The notes: a model not told the origin generated them from the sequence alone. A DNA stretch of 64,000 nucleotides from Aliiroseovarius pelagivivens (GCF_900302485.1 NZ_OMOI01000002.1:62001-126000); one strand, 5' to 3'. Counted from the first letter of the stretch, positions 9,206 through 19,301 are shown. Translations and numbers: made by a program.

Positions 9206-9763
9206 ATGACAAATCATCGACAACGACTTCGCAAAGATGATTGGATAATTGAAGGGCTGAACACCCTTTCGCTTCATGGACACACAAGCCTGAAGGCCGA
9301 ACCCCTGTCACGTCACATGAAGACGACAAAGGGGTCTTTTTACTGGCATTTCAAAGATCTGCAGGACTTTCACACATCAGTTCTTACACGATGGGAAGAG
9401 CTGTCATTGTCTGCCCTAGAAGATCAATCGCGGTCAGAAGCAACCCCCGTTGGACGCCTGACGCTTTTTGCAGAAAATCTATCACACCCCCAAGACCCGC
9501 TGCCTGCCGGTATCGATGCGCCCGTACGCGCATGGGCACACGAAAACCATACGGCAGCGAATGCTGTGGCAACCGTCGATCAAGCACGCGAGCAGTTTCT
9601 GTCCGGGATCTTGCGCGACCTCGACCTGCCCAACCCTGACTTTATCCACATCGTGCACAGCGCGCTGATCGGATTTGGAACACTTTCGACCAACAACCGC
9701 TCGGCCGACCAAGATGCCATAAGCACGCTGTTAGCAGCCCTTCTGGCTCTGCGGGATGCCTAG
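9206..9763 (+). CDS. TetR/AcrR family transcriptional regulator
   Basis: 185 residues. The N-terminal helix-turn-helix has the family recognition-helix signature TTKGSFYWHFKD at about residues 40-51. A divergent ligand-binding region follows. It is a DNA-binding dimer in the cytoplasm that probably represses its own promoter through the palindromes at 9141-9194. The likely Shine-Dalgarno is GGAG about 8 nt before the ATG. It lies downstream of mcd on the same strand, yet the palindromes imply a separate promoter. The similar site before the hydrolase gene at 5669 makes that gene a candidate target. The ligand is unknown. Confidence 0.88.
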   Translation: MTNHRQRLRKDDWIIEGLNTLSLHGHTSLKAEPLSRHMKTTKGSFYWHFKDLQDFHTSVLTRWEELSLSALEDQSRSEATPVGRLTLFAENLSHPQDPLPAGIDAPVRAWAHENHTAANAVATVDQAREQFLSGILRDLDLPNPDFIHIVHSALIGFGTLSTNNRSADQDAISTLLAALLALRDA

Positions 9764-9799
9764 GCTGGAAATTCGCGCGGCAATCACCACATAGATCAA

Positions 9800-10198
9800 A
9801 TGAAACAACTTCTATGGATCGCAATAGGGGCCGCCGTGATGTCATCTGGCTGCAAAGACGAAACCATTTCAGGCTATGCCAACACCAATACAAGTTGGAA
9901 GTTGGTCGAGCTGGACGGTGCCTCATTCCCTGCGAAGGCCACGATCAGCTTTCCTGAAAAGGGCCGAATTGCCGGACAAGCCCCGTGCAACAGCTATTCC
10001 GGCACCCAATCTGCGCCATACCCGTGGTTTGAAACCGGCCCAATTGCCGCCACGAAACGCGCCTGTCCGGACCTGACGGCCGAGGCTGAATTCTTCGAGG
10101 CCCTTGGCCAGATGCGCCTCGCAGAAGTGTCAGGCGATACGTTGATCCTGTCCAATGAAGATGGGCGCGAGATGGTGTTTACGAGTCTTCCGCGTTAG
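9800..10198 (+). CDS. META-domain (HslJ-like) lipoprotein
   Basis: 132 residues. A short signal peptide ends in a lipobox (VMSSGC) with Cys18 as the probable lipidated residue. The rest matches the META/HslJ fold: a SWKLVELDG opening, the PCNSYSG motif and a late acidic/hydrophobic repeat. HslJ in E. coli is linked to heat shock and novobiocin resistance, and the biochemical role of the family is unknown. It starts 37 nt after the TetR gene and may be co-transcribed. Its last 20 nt overlap the convergent recO end. Confidence 0.82.
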   Translation: MKQLLWIAIGAAVMSSGCKDETISGYANTNTSWKLVELDGASFPAKATISFPEKGRIAGQAPCNSYSGTQSAPYPWFETGPIAATKRACPDLTAEAEFFEALGQMRLAEVSGDTLILSNEDGREMVFTSLPR

Positions 10199-10919
10199 CC
10201 GCATCGCGTTTGAGCCGGTCCACAAGCCGCGCCCGCGCCTCGGGCAGAGGTTTGTCGCCAAGCGCATGCGCGATGCCATGGGTCAGGAAGTGCCCCGTGG
10301 TCACCAGCCCGTCCAAGACATTTGCGAGCGCCCCATCGCCAACGCCCAGAAGCTCGGGTGGCAGAGGCAGCAAACGATCCGCCCACTCCCCTGCCCCTTC
10401 GGCGGACACCGCCCGCCCCGTTTTGGGCGAGACATAGGCCAGATCGTCTCGTGCCCCCGTGACGGCACATTCGGCCAGATCCAGGCCAAAGCCCAGCTCC
10501 TCTAGCAATGCGAGTTCCCATTTCAGATAGGCCGTAGGCCACGCCTCGTTGACACCAAGTAGGTCCAGCATGGACTGCGTGCGATCATACAAAACAGGAT
10601 GGGGTTCGCGTTCAGGAAGGGCATAGGCCAACATCGCGGTAATTGCATTCAGACCAGCCAAGGCGGTGCGATCTGACAGGACCAGCGCACGCGAGCGTAA
10701 AGGCTCAACCGTATAGCTACCGATATGCTCTTCCAACCGTGCGCGCCATGTAACGTCGAGCTGTGCGCCGGGTTGCAGAGTGGGCGCAATCTTACGGCTG
10801 ACACCTCCGCGCACGACGCCCGCATGACGTCCGTGTTCTGCTGTGAAAACATCAATGATGACAGAGGTTTCGCCATGCTTGCGCACGGACAACAACGCCC
10901 CTTGATCCCGCCAATCCAT
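10179..10919 (-). CDS. recO: DNA repair protein RecO
   Basis: 246 residues, standard length. The N-terminal OB fold opens [17 protein letters not shown] and the helical C-terminal domain is of alphaproteobacterial type. RecO loads RecA onto SSB-coated single-stranded DNA with RecR in recombination repair. The zinc-binding Cys cluster of some RecO proteins is not evident. It is the distal member of the rpoZ-to-recO gene block and sits next to era, a widespread bacterial arrangement. Confidence 0.94.
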   Translation of the reverse strand: MDWRDQGALLSVRKHGETSVIIDVFTAEHGRHAGVVRGGVSRKIAPTLQPGAQLDVTWRARLEEHIGSYTVEPLRSRALVLSDRTALAGLNAITAMLAYALPEREPHPVLYDRTQSMLDLLGVNEAWPTAYLKWELALLEELGFGLDLAECAVTGARDDLAYVSPKTGRAVSAEGAGEWADRLLPLPPELLGVGDGALANVLDGLVTTGHFLTHGIAHALGDKPLPEARARLVDRLKRDAANAEDS

Positions 10920-10955
10920 TGCGACCCTCCTGCACGCAGCCTAGCCGGGCACGCG

Positions 10956-11285
10956 TCAGTCTGAAAGCCCCGGTTCGTCCAGAAGGTGGCGGCCTTGCTT
11001 GTCTTCGACCTCGATCACCCACAGGTCCGGATCAAAGCCCTTCTGGCGCTGAAGCGCTGCATCCACGTCGGCTTCGACGCCTTCCGTCAGCACCACCCAG
11101 CAGCGATCACCTGTCATCAGATCAAAGCTGCGTTGATAGGCCACCGCCTGCCCGTCCAGCGTGTTCATCTTTACCAACACAGCACCAGCGGTCGCGTCGC
11201 CCTTCTGGGTCACGAAGGCTGGAATGTCAGACAGGCGCAGCCGCGTCAGATAGGCCGAGACCCAGACATCGGCCGTCAGGCGCAT
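10956..11285 (-). CDS. DUF1491 family protein
   Basis: 109 residues from the ATG at 11285, which overlaps the era stop by one nucleotide (TGATG). The DUF1491 pattern is visible: RLTADVWVSAYLTRLRL near the start, GDATAGAVLVKMN, and a C-terminal GFDPDLWVIEVED. No catalytic motif is recognised and no signal peptide is present. Function is unknown. The era-DUF1491-recO order suggests constitutive co-expression with ribosome-assembly and repair genes. Confidence 0.85.
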   Translation of the reverse strand: MRLTADVWVSAYLTRLRLSDIPAFVTQKGDATAGAVLVKMNTLDGQAVAYQRSFDLMTGDRCWVVLTEGVEADVDAALQRQKGFDPDLWVIEVEDKQGRHLLDEPGLSD

Positions 11286-12202
11286 CACTTATTCCCGTCG
11301 CGGAAATCGAGCCCCATTTCCGAGTAGCGCTCTTTTTCCTCAAGCCAGTTGGGGCGAACTTTTACCTGCAAAAACAGGTGGATCTTGCGGCCCATGAACT
11401 CTTCCAGTTCGGCGCGGGCTGACTGGCTGACGGCTTTGATCGTCTCGCCGCGTTTGCCCAGAATGATACCTTTGTGACCGTCACGCGCGACATAGATGAT
11501 CTGATCCACACGCGCGGACCCATCTTTGCGCTCTTCCCAGTTTTCGGTCTCGACCGTCAGCTGATAGGGCAATTCCTGATGCAGGCGCAGGGTCAGCTTT
11601 TCGCGCGTCATCTCGGCCGCGATCATGCGCATGGGCAAATCAGCGATCTGGTCTTCGGGGTACAGCCACGGACCTTCTGGCAGGCGATCCGCCAGCCACT
11701 TGCGCAGATCCTTCACGCCGTGGCCTTTCTCGGCCGAGATCATGAAGGTTTCGGCAAAATTATAGCGTTCGTTCAGATCTTTGGTCAGGGCCAGAAGCAC
11801 TTCGGATTGCACGCGGTCGATCTTGTTGATGGCCAGCGCAACCGTACGGCCCTTCCCGATCTCTTCCAGACCTTCCAGAATGCGCTGCACGCCTTCGGTG
11901 ACACCGCGATGCGCCTCGACCAGTAGAACGATCACGTCCGCGTCCGATGCGCCGCCCCAAGCGGCTGCCACCATTGCACGGTCCAGACGGCGGCGCGGTT
12001 GGAACAGGCCGGGCGTGTCCACAAAAACAATCTGAGCGTCGCCTTCGATGGCCACGCCGCGAATGCGCGCGCGGGTGGTTTGCACTTTGTGCGTCACGAT
12101 CGAGACCTTCGCCCCAACCATATGGTTCGTCAGCGTCGACTTGCCCGCATTGGGTTCGCCAATCAGGGCGACAAAGCCCGCGCGTGTTTTCGCATCCGAC
12201 AT
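11285..12202 (-). CDS. era: GTPase Era
   Basis: 305 residues. The G domain has G1 GEPNAGKS, G3 DTPGLF and G4 NKID. A C-terminal KH domain includes the GKRGETIKAV motif that contacts 16S rRNA. Era assists 30S maturation at the inner face of the membrane. It lies 3 nt after rnc, the common rnc-era pairing that joins rRNA processing with assembly. Nothing unusual is seen. Confidence 0.98.
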   Translation of the reverse strand: MSDAKTRAGFVALIGEPNAGKSTLTNHMVGAKVSIVTHKVQTTRARIRGVAIEGDAQIVFVDTPGLFQPRRRLDRAMVAAAWGGASDADVIVLLVEAHRGVTEGVQRILEGLEEIGKGRTVALAINKIDRVQSEVLLALTKDLNERYNFAETFMISAEKGHGVKDLRKWLADRLPEGPWLYPEDQIADLPMRMIAAEMTREKLTLRLHQELPYQLTVETENWEERKDGSARVDQIIYVARDGHKGIILGKRGETIKAVSQSARAELEEFMGRKIHLFLQVKVRPNWLEEKERYSEMGLDFRDGNK

Positions 12203-12205
12203 CTT

Positions 12206-12886
12206 TTATCCTTCAACCTGCGCCAAAAGCGCTTTGGCCGCAGCTTGTTCGGCGGCCCGTTTTGAGTTGGCTTTCGCCTGCGCTGCACGACCATCGGGCA
12301 ACTGCACTTCGATGGTGAAGACCGGGGCGTGATCCGGGCCTTCGCGGCTTGTCTCGACATATTTCGGCACGGTCATCTTACGCGCCTGCGCCCATTCTTG
12401 CAGGGCTGTTTTTGCGTCGCGGGCGTCGGCCTCGACCTTGTGGATGCGTTCGCCCCACAAGCGGATGATCATATCCCGCGCCGGGTCCAACCCGCCGTCC
12501 AGATAGACGGCCGCAATAACGGCCTCCATCGCGTCACCCAAAAGCGCCAGCTTACGCCGACCGCCGGTCTTCATCTCGGACCGGCCCAGTTTCAGGACTT
12601 CGCCCAGTTCAATCTGCTTGGCTACATCGGCGCAGGTTTCCTTGCGCACCAAAGCGTTATAGCGCGGCGCCAGGGTGCCTTCGGGCGCGTCTGGGTCGTC
12701 GGCCAGAAGCTTTTCGGACATCACCAGCCCAAGCACGCGGTCGCCCAGAAACTCAAGCCGCTGGTTGTCAGGGCGCGTTTCTGAAGAAAGCGACCCATGC
12801 GTCAGCGCGCGGATCAGCAGTTCGGGTTTCGAGAACTCGTACCCAATGCGTGCCGTGAAGGCGATGAGATCAGAGGACAGCTTCAC
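12206..12886 (-). CDS. rnc: Ribonuclease III
   Basis: 226 residues. The endonuclease signature is [12 protein letters not shown]. The second acidic site falls in [18 protein letters not shown], and the C-terminal double-stranded RNA-binding domain (about 155-224) ends in the [14 protein letters not shown] helix. It cleaves double-stranded RNA in rRNA and mRNA processing. The start overlaps the lepB stop by 4 nt (ATGA), so the two are translationally coupled. Confidence 0.97.
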   Translation of the reverse strand: MKLSSDLIAFTARIGYEFSKPELLIRALTHGSLSSETRPDNQRLEFLGDRVLGLVMSEKLLADDPDAPEGTLAPRYNALVRKETCADVAKQIELGEVLKLGRSEMKTGGRRKLALLGDAMEAVIAAVYLDGGLDPARDMIIRLWGERIHKVEADARDAKTALQEWAQARKMTVPKYVETSREGPDHAPVFTIEVQLPDGRAAQAKANSKRAAEQAAAKALLAQVEG

Positions 12887-13662
12887 TCGATTTCCTTGAA
12901 GAAACGATCAGAGCGCCAAGTCCAGAAGTAGAACAGGCGCTTGCCAGCAGCCGAGAACATGATGCGGTCCGCACGCCCCAGAAGGTACTCGGCGGGTACG
13001 AAACCCACGCCGCCAGCGTTCGGGCTGACACGGCTGTCGATCGAGTTGTCACGGTTGTCGCCCATGAAGAAATAGTGGCCTTCAGGCACGGTAAACACAT
13101 TGGTGTTGTCCACGCTGCGGTTGGCGAAATTCAGGATCGAGTGGGACACGCCCCCCGGCAAAGTTTCGACGAACTTTTCTTTCAGGCACTCGCCACCTTC
13201 GCCAACCGGACGGTTGATACATTGCGGGATGGTGCGGAAGCGGCCCTGCGGCAGCTTGGTTTCCGAGAACATCCCGGCAGATACCTGCTTGGCCTCTTCG
13301 CCGTTAATCCAAAGGACACTGCTCTTAACCTGAATTTTGTCACCCGGCAGGCCAACCAGACGTTTCACATAGTCGGTGCCAAGGGTCGGATGACGGAACA
13401 CAACAACGTCACCACGTTCGGGCTCGGATCCAAGGATACGCCCCGAGATCGGGCAGCTTGAGAACGGGCACGAGTACTTGGAATAGCCATAGGCCATCTT
13501 GTTCACGAACAGAAAGTCACCGATCAACAGCGTGTCTTTCATCGACCCGGTAGGGATCCAGAAGGGCTGAAAGAACAGGGTGCGGAAGATCCCGGCGATG
13601 ATCAGCGCCCAGAAGATCGTTTTGACGTTCTCCCACAGGCCATCTTTCTGCTTCTCGGTCAT
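12883..13662 (-). CDS. lepB: Signal peptidase I
   Basis: 259 residues. One N-terminal membrane helix (about 14-32) is followed by the catalytic Ser40 in PTGSMKDTL and the general-base Lys100 in [12 protein letters not shown]. Box E ([11 protein letters not shown]) follows. A two-cysteine insertion (SCPFSSCP, 64-71) is seen in many alphaproteobacterial LepB proteins. The enzyme removes signal peptides from secreted proteins at the outer face of the inner membrane. It is part of the lepB-rnc-era run. A 101 bp gap to acpS upstream could hold an internal promoter. Confidence 0.97.
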   Translation of the reverse strand: MTEKQKDGLWENVKTIFWALIIAGIFRTLFFQPFWIPTGSMKDTLLIGDFLFVNKMAYGYSKYSCPFSSCPISGRILGSEPERGDVVVFRHPTLGTDYVKRLVGLPGDKIQVKSSVLWINGEEAKQVSAGMFSETKLPQGRFRTIPQCINRPVGEGGECLKEKFVETLPGGVSHSILNFANRSVDNTNVFTVPEGHYFFMGDNRDNSIDSRVSPNAGGVGFVPAEYLLGRADRIMFSAAGKRLFYFWTWRSDRFFKEIE

Positions 13663-13776
13663 GTAGCTGCCTTTTGTTTGTCAGGCCGCAGGGGCCAAAA
13701 TCTATTGGGGCGATATGGGCGGATGGGGGGCAGGAGTCAAGTTTCACACCGGGTTTCGGCGGCTTTGGTTGGGGAT

Positions 13777-14175
13777 TTAGACGGGACGCGCCTCAATCAC
13801 CACAAATGCCTGCGCCCAAGGGTGGTCATCGGTCAAGGTGACGTGGATCACGGCCTCGTGCCCGGCAGGAGTCATTTCGTCTAAACGGTCCTTGGCCCAG
13901 CCCGTGACCTCCATCACCGGCTGGCCTGTCCGCAAGTTCGATACCGCCATGTCGCGCCAGCTGATCCCCATGGCAAGCCCGGTCCCCAGCGCTTTGGAAC
14001 ACGCCTCTTTCGCGGCCCATCGTTTGGCCAACGTACCCGCTTCATCCCTGCGACGGGCGGCTTTGGCCATCTCGCGGTCCGTGAAGACACGGCTGCGGAA
14101 CCGGTCGCCGAACCGATCCAACGTGCCCTGAATGCGTTCGATATTCGCAAGGTCCGTGCCGATGCCAAGGATCAA
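13777..14175 (-). CDS. acpS: Holo-[acyl-carrier-protein] synthase
   Basis: 132 residues from a TTG start at 14175. I chose this start because the conserved N-terminus ([14 protein letters not shown]) begins immediately after it. The TTG also overlaps the stop of the upstream gene (TTGA), and GGGGGA lies upstream. A longer in-frame extension to 14247 would run into the neighbouring coding region and is unlikely. The motifs GIGTDL and [15 protein letters not shown] carry the Mg2+ and CoA ligands. It transfers phosphopantetheine from CoA to acyl carrier protein. Confidence 0.93.
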   Translation of the reverse strand: MILGIGTDLANIERIQGTLDRFGDRFRSRVFTDREMAKAARRRDEAGTLAKRWAAKEACSKALGTGLAMGISWRDMAVSNLRTGQPVMEVTGWAKDRLDEMTPAGHEAVIHVTLTDDHPWAQAFVVIEARPV

Positions 14176-14630
14176 CGTGCCAGATCCCCCAAGGTCGTAA
14201 TGATTTGGCCCGTCGCTTGGTTCAGCGTGATCGACAATTGGCGCCAATTGCTTCCGCCGGTCTCTGGATTGTAGAGCCCCGCGGGAAGGGTAAACATCAA
14301 TCCGCGCGCGGGATCATAGTCGGACTCGATCTTCGAGATATCCATTCCCGAGAAGCCCAACGCGCCGTCCAGAGACACGACACGGCATTGTCGGTCCCCA
14401 ACCTCGGAATAAGGTGGCGACAAGACCAGAAGGTGAAATGCAGCGGCGGCGGGCTCGATCGTGTCGAGGACTGCCAACCGCACCTTCCCATTGCTGTAAG
14501 TCCGCGTGTTGTCCGGCCACGGCTCGGCGATGACGGCGGCTCCTGCCCGCCAGTCGCATTCTGAAACAGACTGCGCCAATGCGGGGGTTCCAAACAGCAA
14601 CGGTAGGCAGGCGATCAGAGCACGCATCAT
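14172..14630 (-). CDS. Small exported protein of unknown function
   Basis: 152 residues with a clear signal peptide ([20 protein letters not shown]) and no lipobox. The mature part has two Cys residues and a beta-rich pattern, and I recognise no family. The start overlaps the pdxJ stop (ATGA) and its end overlaps the acpS start (TTGA), so it is embedded in the operon and surely translated. It is presumably periplasmic. I believe it is conserved in position in relatives, but that cannot be tested here. Confidence 0.8.
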   Translation of the reverse strand: MMRALIACLPLLFGTPALAQSVSECDWRAGAAVIAEPWPDNTRTYSNGKVRLAVLDTIEPAAAAFHLLVLSPPYSEVGDRQCRVVSLDGALGFSGMDISKIESDYDPARGLMFTLPAGLYNPETGGSNWRQLSITLNQATGQIITTLGDLAR

Positions 14631-15379
14631 CCCCGGGCCTCGTCCATCAGGCGGCGCATCTCGGCGATGGCGTCGGGCATACCGCGGAAGATCGACTCGC
14701 CGATCAGGAAATGGCCGATGTTCAGCTCGACCACCTCGGACATAGCGGCAATTGGGGCGACGGTGTCATAGGTCAGGCCATGACCGGCGTGCACCTCAAG
14801 CCCCAGCGAATGGGCAAACGCCGCGCCCTCGCGCAGGCGTTCCAGCTCGGCATCGCGTTTGTCGAATTCCCCTTCCGCGTGGAAATCGCAATAGGCACCA
14901 GTGTGCAGCTCGACCACCGCCGCGCCAATCCGCGCCGAAGCTTTGATCTGCTCGGCATCCGCGTCGATGAACATCGACACCCTGCATCCCGCATCACGTA
15001 GCGGCAGGATGTAGTCACCCAGACGGTTGTCATTGCGCGCCACGTCCAAACCGCCCTCGGTCGTCAGTTCCTCGCGCTTCTCGGGCACCAGACAGACCGC
15101 GTGGGGTTTGTGGCGAAGGGCAATCGCCTGCATTTCCTCGGTCGCCGCGCACTCGAAGTTCAAGGGAGTGGTCAAAGCAGCCATCAAGCCATCAATGTCT
15201 TCATCCCGGATATGGCGACGGTCTTCGCGCAGATGCGCGGTGATGCCATCGGCCCCGGCCACTTCCGCCAGTTTCGCAGCCCGCACCGGATCAGGATAGG
15301 CCGACCCACGCGCGTTGCGCACGGTTGCCACGTGGTCAATGTTCACGCCAAGCCGAAGCTTGCCTGCGGTCTGTGTCAT
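14627..15379 (-). CDS. pdxJ: Pyridoxine 5'-phosphate synthase
   Basis: 250 residues with a TIM-barrel pattern. The N-terminal [16 protein letters not shown] and the [16 protein letters not shown] segment carry the substrate and catalytic residues (Glu and His) of PdxJ. It condenses 1-deoxyxylulose 5-phosphate with aminoacetone phosphate to form pyridoxine 5'-phosphate in the DXP-dependent B6 pathway. PdxJ next to acpS is a widespread proteobacterial arrangement, here with one exported protein gene inserted between them. Confidence 0.98.
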   Translation of the reverse strand: MTQTAGKLRLGVNIDHVATVRNARGSAYPDPVRAAKLAEVAGADGITAHLREDRRHIRDEDIDGLMAALTTPLNFECAATEEMQAIALRHKPHAVCLVPEKREELTTEGGLDVARNDNRLGDYILPLRDAGCRVSMFIDADAEQIKASARIGAAVVELHTGAYCDFHAEGEFDKRDAELERLREGAAFAHSLGLEVHAGHGLTYDTVAPIAAMSEVVELNIGHFLIGESIFRGMPDAIAEMRRLMDEARG

Positions 15380-15415
15380 GTTCGCGCTCCTGCACCGGTT
15401 CCGTTTTGGAAAGTG

Positions 15416-16063
15416 TTACTTGTTTTTGTCGGGGCCGCCACCCTCAGAAAACCGTTCCGCAATCCGTTTCTCGTACCGCGACTTCAGCTTATTGATCCGT
15501 CGGCGCTGATAAGCGTGGATCACCGGGTTGGCCAACACATAGGCCGCAATGCCCGCAATCATGCCCGGGATCAGGCAGCCCACCAGATACGGCAGGAACA
15601 CCCGGTCATAGAACCGGCTGATCTTCGACCAGTCCGCAACGTCATCGGTGAAGATCGACTTGAGGTTCGACCAAATATCGTTGGTGGCCGAGGCAAAACT
15701 GGCAACAATTTCAGGAAGGTGGACCGTTACATCCTGCCCCAGCATGGCGTGACCCAGATTGACCGAGAGCTCGGCGATCAAGGGGAAGGTCAGTGGGTTG
15801 CCCACAAAAGTCGCCAGAAGCGAGGCCAACACGTTCCCACGCAAGAGCCACGACAAAATGGCCGCGGTCAAGAAATGCAGCCCGTAAAAGGGGGTAAACG
15901 ACGCAAACACGCCCACCGCAATCCCGCGCGAGATCCGGTGCGCCGGATCCGGCAGGCGCCGCAAACGATGCCCTACGTATTGTGCCGCGCGGTACCAGCC
16001 GCCACGCGGGTAAAAGAATTCCGCTACGATTCGCAGATACGATCGCGGATTTCGTTTAAACAC
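15416..16063 (-). CDS. DUF2062 family membrane protein
   Basis: 215 residues. The DUF2062 core is visible in the first half: ISRGIAVGVFASFTPFYGLHF, then LLRGNVLASLLATFVGNPLTF. Hydrophobic helices lie at about 45-65, 75-100 and 150-180, and the C-terminus is basic. It is an inner-membrane protein of unknown function. In alphaproteobacteria it often sits beside rsh and pdxJ, as here. Confidence 0.87.
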   Translation of the reverse strand: MFKRNPRSYLRIVAEFFYPRGGWYRAAQYVGHRLRRLPDPAHRISRGIAVGVFASFTPFYGLHFLTAAILSWLLRGNVLASLLATFVGNPLTFPLIAELSVNLGHAMLGQDVTVHLPEIVASFASATNDIWSNLKSIFTDDVADWSKISRFYDRVFLPYLVGCLIPGMIAGIAAYVLANPVIHAYQRRRINKLKSRYEKRIAERFSEGGGPDKNK

Positions 16064-16096
16064 GTACGCTTCCTTCCGCCTGCCCGGTCGGGTGGG

Positions 16097-18241
16097 TTAT
16101 GGTTTGCGGCTCAAATCCCGATGCCGATGCACCGCCGCCACGTCACTGTCTGCCTCGAGCGCCAGCATGATGGCATGCAGATGTTCGACATCCCTAAGTT
16201 GAACATCGGCGATCAAACGGTAAAAATCCGGCTTCCGGTCGACGAACCTTAGATCCGAGATATTGGCCTTCTGCTCCCCGATCAAGGTGCAGATGCGCCC
16301 TAACACACCAGCATCATTGGAAATCGTCAATTCGATACTGACCACATGGATGGCTGGGTGTTTGCCCGAGTGCCAATGCAGGTCAACCCAACGCGAGCTG
16401 TCGTCGTCCAGTTCAGCCAGTGCATCGCAGTCAATCGTGTGCACCATCACGCCCTTGCCGCGATAGGAAATCCCGACGATCCGTTCGCCAGGCACCGGCT
16501 GACAGCATTGAGCGGGCGCGAAGTCCTGCCCGGCTTCCAGTCCGATCACCGAGGCATCGAGATCGACCTCATCTCCGTGCGGATCAGCTTCGGGATACAG
16601 AATTCCCACCACATCACGCGCCTGAAGCTCGGCCGACCCGAGACGGGCCAAAAGCTCGTCCGTGTCCTTCAGTCGAAGCTGCTTGGCGGCTGTCGCCAGC
16701 GCTTTGTCACTGACTTTCCGTCCGACATGCTCGAACGCGAGGCGTGCAAGCTCGCGTCCCAAGCGGACATAGCGTTCGCGGTCGTCATTGCGCAACTTCT
16801 TGCGAATGGCGGCCTTGGCGCGGCCTGTCACAACAATGTCGATCCACGTGGCCTGCGGGCTTTGGCCTTCTGCGGTCATGATCTCGACCGACTGGCCGTT
16901 TTTGACGCGCGTCCACAGCGGCACGCGGATGCCATCAACCTTTGCACCCACGCAGCTGTCCCCAATTCGGGTGTGGATGGCATAGGCGAAATCCAGAGGC
17001 GTGGCACCTCGCGGCAGTTTGACCACTTCGCCTTTCGGGGTGAAACAGAACACTTGGTCCTGATACATCTCAAGCTTCACGTGCTCGAGGAACTCGTCGT
17101 GATCATCCGCCGTTTCGAACCGCTCGGTAAGCGAGGCGATCCACTTGGCGGGATCGACCGCAAACGGGTTTTCCACCCGAATCCCATCACGATAGGACCA
17201 ATGCGCCGCCACACCGGTTTCCGCCACTTCATGCATCTCGCGCGAGCGGATCTGAACCTCGACGCGCTTGCCGTCACGACCGGATACTGTTGTGTGGATC
17301 GAGCGATAGCCGTTCGATTTAGGTTGGCTGATATAATCTTTGAAACGACCGGGCACCGCGCGCCAACGCTGGTGGATCGCGCCCAACACCCGATAGCAAT
17401 CCGTGTCACTATCCGTGATCACCCGGAAGCCGTAAGTGTCTGACAGGCGCGAGAAGCTCTGCCCTTTTTCTTCCATCTTGCGCCAGATGGAATAGGGCTT
17501 TTTCGCGCGCCCGAATACCTTGGCGTCGATGCCCGCCTTATCCAGCTCCAAACGGATGTCGCCGGTGATCTTTTCGATCACATCGCCACTTTCCTTCTGA
17601 AGACGCAGGAACCGCCGCATGATCGAGCTGCGCCCCTCGGGGTTCAGAACGTGGAAAGCCAGATCTTCCAGCTCTTCCCGCATCCACTGCATCCCCATGC
17701 GGCCAGCCAATGGGGCGTAGATATCCATCGTCTCGCGCGATTTCTGGATCTGCTTGTCCGGACGCATTGCCCGGATCGTACGCATGTTGTGCAGACGGTC
17801 GGCAAGCTTGACCAAAATGACGCGCATGTCCTTGGACATCGCCATGAAAAGCTTGCGGAAGTTTTCGGCCTGCTTTGTCTCGGACGACGAAAGCTGAAGG
17901 TTGGTCAGCTTGGTAACACCATCCACCAGCTCGGCAATCTCTTTGCCAAACAGCTCGGCAACTTCGCTGTATGTGGACCCGGTGTCCTCGATCGTATCGT
18001 GCAGAAACGCGGTGACGATGGTGGCATCGTCCAGCTGCATATCCGCCAGGATCTCGGCCACGGCGAAGGGATGCATATAGTAAGGGTCGCCCGAATGGCG
18101 GTACTGCCCAAAATGCATTTGGCCGCCATATTCAAAGGCGGCCATAAGCAGGTCCGAACTGGACTTGGGATTGTACGTCGAAATGCGTTCGATCAGACCG
18201 TCGATATCGAGATCAACAAGCTCTTCTTTCCAGCTCGTCAC
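16097..18241 (-). CDS. rsh: Bifunctional (p)ppGpp synthetase/hydrolase (Rsh)
   Basis: 714 residues in the order HD hydrolase (metal-site FLHDTIED, His81-Asp82), synthetase (YGFRVITDSDTDCYRVLG and SNGYRSIHTTV), TGS domain (QVFCFTPKGEVVKLPRGATPLDFAYAIHT) and C-terminal ACT. Both catalytic domains look intact, so this is the single bifunctional alarmone enzyme usual in alphaproteobacteria. It makes and degrades (p)ppGpp in response to starvation. It follows rpoZ after 25 bp. The rpoZ-rsh pairing is common, and omega is itself a ppGpp contact point on RNA polymerase in proteobacteria. Confidence 0.97.
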   Translation of the reverse strand: MTSWKEELVDLDIDGLIERISTYNPKSSSDLLMAAFEYGGQMHFGQYRHSGDPYYMHPFAVAEILADMQLDDATIVTAFLHDTIEDTGSTYSEVAELFGKEIAELVDGVTKLTNLQLSSSETKQAENFRKLFMAMSKDMRVILVKLADRLHNMRTIRAMRPDKQIQKSRETMDIYAPLAGRMGMQWMREELEDLAFHVLNPEGRSSIMRRFLRLQKESGDVIEKITGDIRLELDKAGIDAKVFGRAKKPYSIWRKMEEKGQSFSRLSDTYGFRVITDSDTDCYRVLGAIHQRWRAVPGRFKDYISQPKSNGYRSIHTTVSGRDGKRVEVQIRSREMHEVAETGVAAHWSYRDGIRVENPFAVDPAKWIASLTERFETADDHDEFLEHVKLEMYQDQVFCFTPKGEVVKLPRGATPLDFAYAIHTRIGDSCVGAKVDGIRVPLWTRVKNGQSVEIMTAEGQSPQATWIDIVVTGRAKAAIRKKLRNDDRERYVRLGRELARLAFEHVGRKVSDKALATAAKQLRLKDTDELLARLGSAELQARDVVGILYPEADPHGDEVDLDASVIGLEAGQDFAPAQCCQPVPGERIVGISYRGKGVMVHTIDCDALAELDDDSSRWVDLHWHSGKHPAIHVVSIELTISNDAGVLGRICTLIGEQKANISDLRFVDRKPDFYRLIADVQLRDVEHLHAIMLALEADSDVAAVHRHRDLSRKP

Positions 18242-18266
18242 TCGTGACGCCCCCGTTCGCTTTCGC

Positions 18267-18623
18267 TCAGCCCTGACCCTGCGCTTCCATCAGCGCACGC
18301 AGCAGCTTTTCTTCCGACATATCGTCGTCAGCCGGCTTGTCAGCAGCTTCGGCCCCCATAAGCAGCGCCATGCTGTCTTCTTCGGGCTCGTCCACCTCGA
18401 TCTGAGTCTGGTGGTCTTCGATCATGCGCTCGCGCAGCTCGTCCGCCGTCTGGGTTTCGTCTGCAATCTCGCGCAGAGCCACAACGGGGTTTTTGTCATT
18501 GTCGCGGTCAACAGTGATCTGATCACCTGCCGAAATTTCACGCGCACGATGCGATGCCAGCATAACCAGATCAAACCGGTTCGGCACTTTATCAACGCAA
18601 TCTTCAACCGTCACACGGGCCAT
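18267..18623 (-). CDS. rpoZ: RNA polymerase omega subunit
   Basis: 118 residues opening [20 protein letters not shown], the diagnostic omega N-terminus, with the conserved RAREI segment. A longer acidic C-terminal tail is typical of alphaproteobacterial omega. It stabilises beta-prime and assembly of core RNA polymerase. It is the first gene of the run leading to rsh. Confidence 0.96.
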   Translation of the reverse strand: MARVTVEDCVDKVPNRFDLVMLASHRAREISAGDQITVDRDNDKNPVVALREIADETQTADELRERMIEDHQTQIEVDEPEEDSMALLMGAEAADKPADDDMSEEKLLRALMEAQGQG

Positions 18624-18704
18624 GTCAGTTCCATTCCTTGCAAGGGGATGTGAAAGGCCTATTTATGCGTCTGGGTTGGCGTTGACAAGCACAATCCCCC
18701 CAAT

Positions 18705-19301
18705 TCAGCCCATTTCAAAGGGCGAAACTTCGCTTTTTTCATCCTCTGACAAGGCCTCCACCATCTCTTTGATGGATTTGCCTAAAACCGGGTGACGCCA
18801 GTCGGGCGCCACATCAGACAGAGGAATCAGCGCAAACGCGCGATCCTGAACCCGTGGATGAGGCAAGATCAATTGATCCGGTGCCTGCTTCATCTGCTCT
18901 TCCAGCGGCAAGTTCATCCAATGCTGGAAGGTCTCGCGATCTGGCATTACGAGATCATCATACGCGATCAGATCGATATCCAACGTGCGCTGCGCCCAAC
19001 GCGAGGGCCGTTCACGACCGAAGACATCTTCGACTTCATGCAACTTTATCAAGAGGCTTTCAGGGGGCTCATCCACCATCAATTGCGCAGCGACATTGAT
19101 AAAATCTGGCCCGGCGCCCGCCGGAAAACAAGCTGTGCTATAATAATGACTAGTGGAAGTGATTCTTAATCCGCGTTCTGAAAGACAATTTAGCGCATCG
19201 CGCACAAGTTTAGATGATTCCTCTAGCGCGTAGGTAACGTTGCTTCCCAGTAGAACTAAGGCCTTTGAATAGGCTTTTTGGTGATTTTTAGCTTGCGGCA
19301 C
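18705..19301 (-). CDS. folK: 2-Amino-4-hydroxy-6-hydroxymethyldihydropteridine pyrophosphokinase
   Basis: 198 residues. Typical HPPK motifs: LVLLGSNV near the start, the pterin-binding STSHYYST region, and the signature RPSRWAQRTLDIDLIAYDD with the two magnesium-binding aspartates. It transfers pyrophosphate from ATP to the pterin in folate synthesis. It is somewhat longer than the roughly 160-residue E. coli enzyme because of N- and C-terminal tails. It is divergent from the NYN-domain gene across a 102 bp gap. Confidence 0.94.
   Translation of the reverse strand: MPQAKNHQKAYSKALVLLGSNVTYALEESSKLVRDALNCLSERGLRITSTSHYYSTACFPAGAGPDFINVAAQLMVDEPPESLLIKLHEVEDVFGRERPSRWAQRTLDIDLIAYDDLVMPDRETFQHWMNLPLEEQMKQAPDQLILPHPRVQDRAFALIPLSDVAPDWRHPVLGKSIKEMVEALSEDEKSEVSPFEMG

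Noticed and set aside
7361..9283. 640-codon open frame antisense to mcd
   Set aside because: It is the complement of a well-supported gene. High GC at third positions leaves few stops in the antisense frame. The translation shows no family motif.
15101..16252. 383-codon plus-strand frame across pdxJ, DUF2062 and rsh
   Set aside because: It crosses three well-supported minus-strand genes and has no motif.
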